From Rhodococcus sp. PAMC28707 (GTDB lineage: Bacteria > Actinomycetota > Actinomycetes > Mycobacteriales > Mycobacteriaceae), in contig NZ_CP039253.1 in the NCBI RefSeq assembly GCF_004795915.1, positions 868,001-932,000 of the forward strand: a stretch of DNA of 64,000 bases. Reading direction: 5' to 3'. The notes beneath the pieces were generated by a model. It did not search any database. It was given only the letters and a program-made list of their open reading frames with translations, and was not told where the DNA came from. Numbering within the stretch: position 1 is the first letter of the stretch; every line of letters starts with the position of its first letter. Shown in pieces: positions 38,256 through 50,200 of this stretch. Made by a program: the position numbers and the translations under genes.

Positions 38256-41200
38256 TCACGCGTTACGCCCGTCGGTCGCATTCAAGTACTCGTTCAGGAT
38301 TGGCCCGAGCAGCGCGAGGGCCTCCGCGCCGGTCATATCCTCGTGAGCCGCATCGACAACGACCTCCCTGACCTCGACTACATGATCGGTCCATTGTGCG
38401 GCCACCTCGACATCTTTGGGATGCGTTCTACCCGCAGTGAAGTAGAGCAGTGGCACATCGAGACGCGCAGGCTCGTAGTCGTTTATCTGGCCGGGAGACG
38501 CGACTGCACTCTTGTAAACCGAATGCACTTGTCCCACAGATAGTTCCACCGGGCCTTGAACGATGGCAGCGGCGGCCCGAGTGGCCTGTTCGGTGGACAG
38601 TACGGTCGGTATCGACTCACCTTCCTCGATCACGCCCACTGGAACGAGTAAGGACTTCAGCTCCGCCTCGAACTCGCTTCGTTCGATGTGCAACACCGAA
38701 TCCATCATCGTCAACGTCACCGTGTCCCCTGCTGCACGCAACTGCGCTGCCATCGCATGCGCGATGACACCGCCGAGCGACCATCCAAGAAGGTGATAAG
38801 GCCCCGACGGACGCACACGGCGGACTTCGACGACGTATCGGGCCGCGTACTCGTGAATCGACGTCGGCACCTCCTCCGACATCGACAGCCCTGGAGATTG
38901 AAGTCCGTAGAGGGGGCGGTCTTCGTCCACGAAGGCCATCAGCCCCGCGTACGGCCATGCGAATCCGAGCATCGGATGAACGCAGAATAAAGGTGCAGCA
39001 TCTCCGTGGTCGCGAATCGGAAGAAGGACATCGAGGGCATCGCCAGCGGAACGTATTGCTTCGCTATCGAATTCGTCGATCCTCCTGGCCAAGTCCTCGA
39101 CTGTCCGATCGGTGAAGAACCACTGCACTCGAACATCGGACGTAGCTACCCGACGAAGCCGAGCGACCGCTTGCGTTGCGATGAGTGAGTTGCCACCCAA
39201 CTCGAAGAAATCGTCATCGAGCCCCACCCGATCCACCTCGAGCACATCCTCGAACACACCCGCCACCACCCGCTCCGACTCCGACACCGGCGCCCGGAAC
39301 CGACGCACCACAACCGCAGGCTCCGGCAAAGCAGCACGATCCAACTTACCCACCGGAGTCAACGGCAACTCATCGAGAACAACCACCTGCGAGGGCACCA
39401 TGTGACGCGGCAACCGCTCCTTCACCCACCCCCGAATCTCCAACACATCCAGATCAGAACCCGCAGCAGGCAACACATACGACACCAACACCGTCGCACC
39501 CGCCACACCCTGCTCCCCCGAACGCGCAACCGTCACCGCGAACTCGACCCCCGGATACGAGGTCACCACAGCATCGATCTCACCCAACTCGATCCGGAAA
39601 CCACGCACCTTCACCTGAAAATCACTGCGCCCCACATACTCGATCGAGGTGGGCGCACCGCGGTCGTCACCGATCCACCTCACCACGTCGCCGGTGCGAT
39701 ACATCCGGGAACCATCGACACCGAAGGGATTCGCCACGAATCGCTCCGAAGTGAGGCCGTATCGGCGGTGGTAACCGCGCGCCAATTGCATACCGGCCAA
39801 ATACAATTCACCGGAGACGCCGATCGGAACCGGCTGGAGTCCACCGTCCAACACCAAGGCTGACATCCCTCGGATCGGAGCACCGATCGACACCACATCC
39901 CCCGCCACCAACGCACCCGAAATATTGGACATGATCGTCGTCTCCGTCGGACCATACCCATTGAAAAACTCACGAACACCACCACCGACACCACGCTCGA
40001 CCGCCCACCGACCCAACAACTCAGACGACCACGCCTCACCACCGACCACCACAACCCGAAGATCGACCAACCCCACCGGATCCACCGACGCCAACGCAGC
40101 CGGAGTCACAAACGCATGCGACACCCGCTCCGAAACCAACAACTCCCACAACTCCACCCCACCGAACACCGACGCCCCCGCCACCACCATCGTCGACGAC
40201 GCACCCACCGCCAACAACAACTCCAACATCGACGCATCGAAACTCGGCGACGCAAAATGCAACGTCCGAGACTCCCCCGTCAACCCATACCGATCACGCT
40301 GCTCCACCGCAAAATTCGCCAACCCCGCCTGCGTCACCACCACACCCTTCGGCACACCCGTAGACCCCGACGTATACACCACATACGCCGCCGACTCCGC
40401 CCGCAAACGACCCACCCGATCCACCGCCGACACCGGCTCATCCGACACCGACGCCAACACCGCCTCCACCGCCGGATCATCCAACACGATCCACTCCACA
40501 CTCGACGGCAACAACCCCACGAACTCCCGCACCGTCACACCCACCCGCACACCCGAATCCACCACCATCCGCTCCAACCGCTCCACCGGATACCCCGGAT
40601 CGAACGGCACCACAGCACCACCGGACTTCGCCACACCCCACACCGACACCACCGAATCCACCGACCGCGGCAACGCCACCCCCACAAACCCATCCACCAC
40701 CACACCCGAACCCACCAACACCCGAGCCAACCGCGAAGACAACGAATCCAACACCCGATACGACACATCAGCAGACCCACACACCAACGCAGACGAATCA
40801 GGACTCCGCTCCACCGCCGCCGCCAACAAATCCGGTAGCAGAATCGGTGACACACCCGGCCCACTCGACATGGTCGTCAAGCGGGCTCGTTCGGATGTCT
40901 CCAGAATATCGATCGAACCTATCTTCGTGTCGACTTCGTCCATTCGTTCCATGACCCGCGAGAAGCGTTGCGCCAGAGCCTCCACGGACTCTTCGTCGAT
41001 TACGTCACGTCGATATTTGAATCGCACCTGCATCTGAGTGTCCACGGTCGTCACCAGTGTCAACGGGTAGTGACTTCCATCGGAAGTGTGTACTCCGCGT
41101 AAGCGGAGCCCATCGATGGAGCCGCTCTCGGCAATTGCCTCGCGGTCGATCGGGTACGACTCGAATACGACCAGCGTGTCGAACTTGGCGCCGTCACCTG

Positions 41201-44200
41201 CAGCCTCCACGATCTCGGTCAGACCTGTGTAGTGATGATCGAGTAGGTCTGCCTGCTCAGCCTGCAACGTCGACAAATGCTGCAGTACAGTGGTTTTCGG
41301 ATCGACAGACACCCGCGCCGGGACGGTGTTGATGAACAAGCCGACCATCGTTTCGACTCCGGGCAACTCCGCGGGTCGACCCGACACGGTTGCGCCGAAC
41401 ACGACGTCACGACGAGCAAGCAAGCGGCTTGAGACAAGTCCCCAAGATGCTTGAACCATAGTATTCAACGTGACACCGATTTCGGACGCAGCACTCGACA
41501 AGCGCGTCGTGCTCTCCTCCGAGAGGGTCAACGCATACTCGCCCATACCGACGCCGTCGCCTTCACTTGCACCGGCAAACAACAGAGTCGGTTCCGAGAC
41601 TCCGACAAGTGCCTGCTTCCAGGCTTCGACAGACGCCGCACGATCACGCTGAACCAGCCATGAGAGGTAGTTTCGGTATGGCCTGGCTCGCGGAAGGTGT
41701 TCGGACTCGGCGCCCATGGCGTAAAGAACGATCAACTCCTGCATGAGTAGTGGCATAGACCAACCATCCAGCAGTACATGATGATTGGTCACAACAAGCG
41801 TTGCGGTGGTGCCCTCCGGCTCACTGTGGCGGCGTATCAGAGTGAATCGCAGTAGCGGCGGGGCGGCCAGGTCGAAACGTCGGAGCTTGTCATCCGCCAT
41901 GATGCGGTCCGCACGCGCGGCTACCGCGTCCAGCGGCTCGGCGGTGAGGTCGATCTCTGTCCATTCCGGAGCGAGCCCGTCGACGACGATCTGAACCGGG
42001 GTCCCTGATTCGTCGTCGACGAAAGCGGTTCGCAGGTTCGGATGTCGCTCGAGTAGGGTCCGTGCGGCCGAATGAAGGCGCTCGGCGTCGACGTGTCCAC
42101 CTAGATCCAGCGAGATCTGGACCGTGTAGGCGTCTGCACTGATGCTGTCGTCGAGCCCCCCGAGGAAGTACATCCCGGCCTGCAGCGGGGTCAACGGCCA
42201 GACGTCGGTGACCGTTCTGTACCCCGCCTCCCAGCGCGCAATGTCTGCACTCGAAGTTCGGACGAGGTCGAAGTCGGATGGGGTATGTCCACCGACGGCG
42301 TCCGACCGGGAGTAGTCGTCGAGCAATCCGAGTGCGCCGACCCATAGATCAGTGAGGTGTCGAACATCGTCGGCAGCGAGCAATCCGGAGGGGAAGGCGA
42401 TCGATCCACTGAGACGATCCCCGATCACGACCGAGTTGATGTCCAGCGTCGCCATCGCGGGCATAGTCGGCTCCGGATCCCCCGCGAGATCGCCGAGGTC
42501 ACCGGCCGGGAGCCACCCGATTCCATTGAACTCGGTCGGTACGGTTTCCTGTCCGACCCGTCCCAGATAGTTGAAGACGATCTGGCCCACACTCTGGGAT
42601 GCCAATCGCGCGGCCGACTCGGGATTCAGATATCGAAGTTGACCGAAACCGATTCCGCGATCGGGTACTGCGCGCAAAGCCTCCTTGACGAGCTTGATAG
42701 CTCTGCCGAGGTGTGGTCCACCGGCCAATGCATCGTCGAGGTCGATCTCGTCGAGATCGAATCGCACGGGATAGATGCTCGTGAACCATCCCACGGTGCG
42801 CGAGAGATCGGCGCCGGGCACAGCTTCTTCTTCACGGCCATGTCCCTCGAACCGAATCAGCGCAGATCGATCCTCTGCTCCACCGCGCTCCCGCCGCCAC
42901 TGATTCAAAGCCACCATGAACGTGGCGAGCAGCCCGTCGTTCACGCTTCCGTGGAACAGTCTGGGGATTGTCGTGAGCACTGCATCGGTGACGCTGGCCG
43001 GTACCTCGAATTCGACCCGGTCGACGCTCGAGGCGACATCCACCGTGGAATCGAACGGCCGGGATCCGAGCATTGCATCAGGTCCGGACAGTACCGATTC
43101 CCAGTAGTCGAGTTCGTTCCGACGCTTGTCCGATGCCGCCGCGTCACGTAGCCCATGTGCCCAACGACGGAATGATGTTCCGACCGGCTCCAAGGCTGGG
43201 GCCTGACCACTAGACACTGCGATCCACGCCTTTACCAGGTCGGGGACGAAAATTCGCCACGAGACTCCGTCGACCACGAGGTGATGTGCGACGACCACGA
43301 GCCGACCCGTTCTGGAAGCTCGGCATTCGACGGATACCGGATCGAGCCACACGAACTGCAGTACGGCACCGTTCCACGGATCCAGCCTGTCCATGGCCCG
43401 ATTCGTCTCGATCAGCGCCAATTCTCGTAGGTCGTCCGGACCCACTGCCTCATCGACTTCGACCCGGTGGAGCAAGGTGGCCGCGTCGACTGAGCCACGT
43501 TCTGCGACGTAATGGACCGATCCGAGCTCAGCAGTCGCGACCAGTGAGGATCGCAGGACGTCATGATGATCGACGACGGCCTGAATCGTGGCTGTCACCC
43601 CATCTGTGTCTATGCCCAACGGGAGCTCGAGGACTAGATTTTGGGTGTATCGACCTAGGTCTGTGCCGCGCTCGAGCATCTGCGCCACAATCGGAGTGGC
43701 CGGGATCGGACCGACTCCACCGCCCGGCATCTCGTCGAGAACCCCGGGTGTGTCCACCCCGTCCACGGCCGTGGCGTTCTCCGCGATCGCAGCTACTGTC
43801 TTGTGTTCGAATATGTTTCGGGCGGTTATCGACAGTCCACGACTCTTCACCCGTGACACGACTTGAATCGACATGATGCTGTCGCCACCGAGTGCGAAGA
43901 ACGAGTCGTCGACTCCCGCTCGCTCGACGCCGAGAACATCCGCGAAGACTTCACCGACGATTCGCTCGGCATCGGTCCGAGGCGCCTGAAAGTCGTTGCG
44001 GCGCACCATCGGAGCCGGCAAAGCACGACGATCGAGCTTGCCGTTGACAGTCAACGGAATCGACTCGAGTATCACGAATGCAGCAGGCACCATGTATTCG
44101 GGCACTGCGGCGGAGACGTGACTACGCAGATCTTCGTCGTCGATCACCACTCCGTTCCCGGGCACTACGTACGCCACCAGTCGAGTGGTGCCCGGAATGT

Positions 44201-47200
44201 CCTCGCGTGCCACGACCGCGACCTGTGCGACTCGATCCAGTTCGAGAATCACCGATTCGATTTCGCCGAGTTCGATCCGAAAGCCACGAATCTTCACTTG
44301 GTCGTCGGCACGGCCGACGAACTCCAGTTCGCCGGCACCGTTCCATCTGGCAACATCGCCAGATCGGTACAGGCGCACTCCACTGGCGGAGAACGGGTCT
44401 GCGATGAAACGTGTCGCCGTGAGCGAGTGCCTTCCGAGATAGCCCCGCGCCACCTGATCGCCACCGATGTACAACTCGCCTGCGACCCCGGGTGGAACCG
44501 GGGCAAGACGGGTGTCGAGGATGTGGATTCGCAATCCTGGAATAGCCCCGCCGACAACGGAACCCGATGCCGACGCGACCAGTGCCGAGTCCAGTTCACG
44601 GTGCGAGACGTGAACTGTCGTCTCGGTGATGCCGTACATGTTCACCAGGCGCGGCGCGCGATCACCGTAGCGGTCGAACCATGGTGTCAGACGACGGAGT
44701 TCCAGGGGCTCGCCGCCGAATACGATGTAGCGCAAAGCGGAGAGTGCCGTCCCGCCTTCCATACGGTCGATCTCCGCCAATTGGTGGAATGCCGAGGGTG
44801 TCTGATTCAGAACCGTCACGTTTTCCCGGATGAGCATCTGGCGGAAGAGATCCGGAGAGCGCGAGGTGAAGTAGTCGACCACGACGAGAGTTCCACCGTG
44901 TAACAATGGACCCCACAGTTCCCACACCGAGAAGTCGAAGGCGTATGAGTGAAACAGCGTCCAGGTGTCGGCGGAATCGAAAGAGAACAAGCTATCTGTT
45001 CCATCGAGCAGCCGACCGACGGCGTCATGTGGTACAGCAACGCCCTTCGGCAGGCCAGTCGATCCGGACGTGTAGATCACGTATGCCACATCCGAAGGCC
45101 GAAGCGTTGCCGTGCGGTCGTGGTCATCGACCGGTCTACCCGACATCGCATTCAGATCCAGGGTGTCGACATCGAGAACAGCAGCGCAATCTCCGAGCCG
45201 TGCCTCACGACCGGACCAGGTGAGAACAACGGCCGGCGCGGAGTCCTCGAGGACGTAATCGATTCTCTCCTGTGGGTACGAAGGGTCGATCGGCACGTAG
45301 CCAGCGCCCGAGGCAATGACGGCGAGAACGGCGACTACGAGATCGACCGACCGAGGCATGACTATCGCTACTAGAGTTTCCGGGCCGACCCCGTGAGCGA
45401 TCAGAAGTCGAGCCAGCCGATTTGCTCGCATTGCGAGTTCCTCATAGCTCAGTCGCTCGTTCTCGTACACGAGTGCCCGAGCTCTCGGAGCTGCCGCTAC
45501 CTGATCGTCGAATCGAGCAGCCAGGGTCCGGTGCTCGGGCTGGGGAATCGGCGCAACCGAGGAACCGGACCACTGCCGCAGCACCAGATCTCGTTCTCCT
45601 GGACCGAACACGTCGACGTCTCCGACTGCACTCTTCGGCTGAGCGAGGATGCCGCTCAGCAGGCGCAGAAACCGATCTGCGAAGGAGACGACGGTCTGAT
45701 GGTCGAACAAGTCCACGGCATAGGCGAACTGCACAGTCATCCCCTGTGGGGAGTCGCCCGCGCCACCTGCCTCGAGCACCGTTACCTGAAGATCGAATTT
45801 GGCGATTTCGAAATCGAGATCGACAGGACTGACCTCTAGTTGGGGTAGCTCGAATGTTCGACGCTCCATGTTCTGGAACGCCAACATCACTTGGAAAAGC
45901 GGATGACGCGCCTGCGAGCGCTCCGGGGCCACCACGTCGACCACACGCTCGAACGGTATGTCTGCGTGGGCGAACGCTTCGAGGTCGACCTCGCGAGTCG
46001 CAGCGAGCAGCGTCGGAAAGTCCGCTCCGAGATCGAGCTCGGTACGAAGCACCAGGGTGTTGACGAACATGCCGATCACATTGTCGAGAGACGCGTCGCC
46101 CCGGCCTGCAACCGGTGTACCGATTGCGATGTCGTCGGTTCCCGACAATCGTGCGAGAAGGACAGCGAGAATCGTGTGCACTGCCATGAAGCGCGACGAA
46201 TTATTCTCTCGGGCAAGCACGTCGAGAGCTTCGATACTCTGGGCGTCGATGGTGGTGGTCACGGTCCGACCGGTATTGCTTGCCACTGTCGGGCGTGCCC
46301 GATCCTTCGGCAATTCGATTTCGGTCGCGATGCCGGAAAGCTTTTCGGCCCAGTACGACAGTTGGACTTCGGCGAGGGACCCGGGATCTGTCTCTGTCCC
46401 CAATGACGCACGCTGCCACAGCGCATAGTCGGCATACTGAACCGCAAGCGGTGCCCAGTTCGGTGACTCCCCTGATGCTCGCGCAACATAAGCGGACATC
46501 ACGTCGCGGGCGAGTGGCCCCATCGAGTATCCATCGGAACTGATGTGGTGAACCACCACAGCGAGTACGTGGTCGCCTTCACCTACCACGAAAAGTTTTG
46601 CGCGGAGCGGTATCTCGATCGACACGTCGAAACCTCGTCCGAAGAGCCCGATCAAGCGGTCACCGAGGTCGGATTCCGACACGGTCTCCGGCGCGAGTCC
46701 TACGGTCGAGTCTGCACCCGAAAGAATGTTCTGGTACGGGTGTCCGTCTATCGACGGATAGACGGTGCGCAGCGCTTCATGGCGATCGACCACATCTTCG
46801 AGGGCCATGCACAACGCCATCACATCGAGATCGCCTCGTAGCCGAATGGCAACCGGCAAATTGTAGGCGGCAGAGGAGGAGTCGAGCTGATTGAGAAACC
46901 ACATGCGTTGCTGCGCAAGCGACAATGGAATGCGTTCAGGCCGCACCTGTCGTGCGAGCTGGGCGCGGGCGCCGCTACCGACCGAACTTTCCAAGCGTGC
47001 AGCCAGTGTCTCGACCCCCGACGCCTCGAACAGCGATCGCACCGGCACTCGGGAGTCGAGAGCCTCGCCGAGTCTGGCAACTACCCGGGTAGCGATCAGT
47101 GAGTTGCCACCGAGGCTGAAGAAGTCGTCGTCGAGCCCGACACGATCGATACGGAGTACTTCCGCGAAGGTCGAGGCGACGATCTCTTCGACCGGCGTGG

Positions 47201-50200
47201 TCGGCGCCCGAAATTCCCGAGTCTCGAAGGTGGGCGCGGGAAGCGCCCTCCGGTCGAGTTTTCCACTCGAGTTCAGCGGGAACGCATCCAGGACGACGAC
47301 TGCCGCCGGGATCATGTAGGTGGGGAGGAGTCTGCCGAGATCGCTCCGAACCTCGACGATGTCCACCGACATACCCGGTCTCGGAACGACGTGTGCGACG
47401 AGGTGATCGCTCGAGGCCACGGTGGCGACGAGTACGACGGCTTGGTTGATGGCGGGATGCGCGAGCAGTGCCGTTTCGATTTCGCCGAGTTCTATTCTTT
47501 GGCCGCGAAATTTCACCTGGAAGTCGGTGCGTCCGATGTATTCCAAAATTCCCGGCTCACCATTCTTGCTCAGGCGCCACCGAGCAAGGTCCCCCGTCCG
47601 ATACATACGCGTCCCCGGAGTTCCGGTTGGGTCTGCGACGAATCGGTCGAATGTCAGATCGGGTCGACCTAGGTACCCACGGGCCAGTTGAACTCCGGAG
47701 AGATACAGTTCGCCTGCCGTGCCCGCCGGAACGATGCGCAACCGGGAGTCGAGAACGAGTGCTGCCGTGTTCCACTCGGGTCGGCCGATAGGAACGGTGC
47801 CGATGTCGGACGTGGTCGACTCCCAGTACGTCACCGATACTGCAGCCTCGGTCGGGCCGTACAAGTTGTGTAGACCGGCCGAGGAGATCGCACGGAATGC
47901 GTTCGCAGTTTCGAGCGGGAATGCCTCGCCGATGACGAAGACGTGTCTGAGGCTCCTGCAAGAAAGTACCGAGGCATGTGCCGTGAACGTTGTCAGCATG
48001 GAGGGCACGAAGTCGGTGAGCGTGACGGAATGCTCCGCGATGGTATCTGCGATGTATGCGGGGTCGCGGTGTCCGTCCGGGGTCGCGAGCACGAGCGACG
48101 CACCTACCTGGAGGGGGAGGAAGAATCCCCATAGCGACACGTCGAATGTGGTTGCGGTCTTCTGCAGGTACACATCCGCCTCGGTGAGGCCGTATTCCGC
48201 TCGCATCCATGCCATTTGGTTGACGACGGCACGGTGCGAGACGGCAACACCCTTGGGCTTGCCGGTCGATCCCGAGGTGAAAATGACATAGGCAGTGTTG
48301 TCGGGCGTCGATGTGGCGACGCGGTCCGAGTCGGTGACAGTCGCGCTGTGCTCTCCGGAAAAAATGTCGCCTTCGGTGACGTCGAGGATCGCGACATCGC
48401 CGAAGAGTTCACGATCGTGGTCGCCGGACACGAGCACACAGGCGGGACCGGCCGCCTTCACGATGTACCGAACGCGACTTTCGGGGTGGTCCGGATCGAC
48501 CGGAACGAACGCTGCCCCGGCGCGCAGTACAGCGTAGATACCGACGACCAGATCCAGCGATCGCCGGATCGCGACAGCCACGCGCGCCTCGGGTCCGATT
48601 CCGCGAGCGATCAGCGCTCGTGCCAGCGAATCGACACGACTGTCGAACTCCCGGTAGGTCAGGGATCGACCTTCGAAGATGACCGCAACTTGGCCTGGGT
48701 GGCTGACTACCCGATCGTCGAACTCCGACAGCAAGTTCGACTCGCCGGTGAGTTCATGGTGGGTGTCGTTCCAGTCGCGCAGCAACATTCGGCGTTCAGC
48801 GTCGCCGAGGAGATCGAGTTCACCGACCAGTTCGACCGGATCGGTTGCGATGGAGTCCAGAATCCGACCGTACCGACGAGCAAGGGACTGTATCGTGTTC
48901 TTGTCGAAAAGCGCTGTGGCGTAGGTGATCTGGGCAGCGATAGGACCGACTTCACCGTGCCTGGTATCGGCACCGGCGAGAGTGAACTGCAGATCGAATT
49001 TCGCCAAGGCGCCGTTCACGGGCACCGGGGTGACCGCGAGGGACGGAAGTTCAAGACCTTCTTGTGCCATGTTCTGCAGGAAGATCGCGACCTGGAAGAT
49101 CGGATGTCGGGAAGGCGAGCGCTCAGGGTCGAGCACCTCCACGAGCCGTTCGAAAGGAACCGCGTCGTGGCCGAATGCTTGCAGATCCGACTCCTGCACC
49201 CGCCCCAATAGATCCACGAAGGACTCGGTCGGATCCAATCGAGTTCGCAGCGGAAGGGTGTTGACGAACATTCCGACGAGATCGTCGAGTTGCTCGTCCC
49301 CGCGACCCGCGATCGGCGCCCCGATGACGACGTCGTCGACGTTGGACAACCGAGCAAGCAGAACAGCCAGCGCCGCGTGGGCAACCATGAAGAACGTGGC
49401 GTTCTTGGACTTGGCAAGTTCGAGAAGTGCTCGATGAGTGGTACCGGAAATCTCGAAATCTACGGTGCCACCTGCGCTGGATTGCACCGACGGGCGCGGT
49501 CGGTCGGTCGGTAGGTCCAGCTGTGACGGGATTCCTTCCAGCTCGGACTTCCAGAACGACTCTTGTACGGCGATCTGCGACGCCGGATCGTCGGAGGCCC
49601 CGAGGACTTCGTGCTGCCACAGCGTGTAGTCCACGTACTGAACCGGCAGCGGCACCCACGCGGGTTCGATGCCTGCAGCACGAGAGACGTACGCCGTCAT
49701 CAGGTCTCGTGTCAGCGGAGCCAACGACGCACCGTCGGCGGTGATGTGATGGGTGACGAGCGCTAGCACGTAATCCCCGTGGCCGATTTCCAGCAACCGC
49801 GCACGCAAGGGAACTTCGGTGGTGAGGTCGAACGGAGACAGGGTCATGGCCTGCAGTACACCGACGATCTCGGAGTCTGCCACAGGAACAGGCATGAGAC
49901 GGGGAGCTACATCCTCGGCATCGAGTACGACCTGATGGCCGTCACCGTTGTTCTCTGGGTAGTACGTTCGCAGTGTCTCGTGTCGGTCCACGACGTCGAA
50001 CACCGCCTGCGACATGGCCGCCGCGTTCAGCTCGCCCGTCAATCTCACCGCGAGGGGGAGGTTGTTGATCGCCGATTCCGGCTCCAACCGGTTCATGAAC
50101 CACATTCGCCGTTGCGCAAGTGAGAGAGGGATGGGCTCCGGTCGTGAGCGTGCGGTCAAGGGGATTCGGTGTCCGACATTGTTCTGCGCATCGACCGATT

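Noticed and set aside
40100-40830. CAC/ACC-rich repetitive look suggesting a CRISPR or satellite array
   Set aside because: There is no regular repeat-spacer period. The pattern is codon bias in the NRPS gene.
39925-41037. Long + strand reading frames (370 residues, and another of 240 residues rich in His/Arg) opposite the NRPS A4 domain, with copies at 57230-58368
   Set aside because: They are antisense to a clear NRPS domain. Their length comes from the C/A-only composition of the + strand in the duplicated tracts, and the translations have no protein-like pattern.
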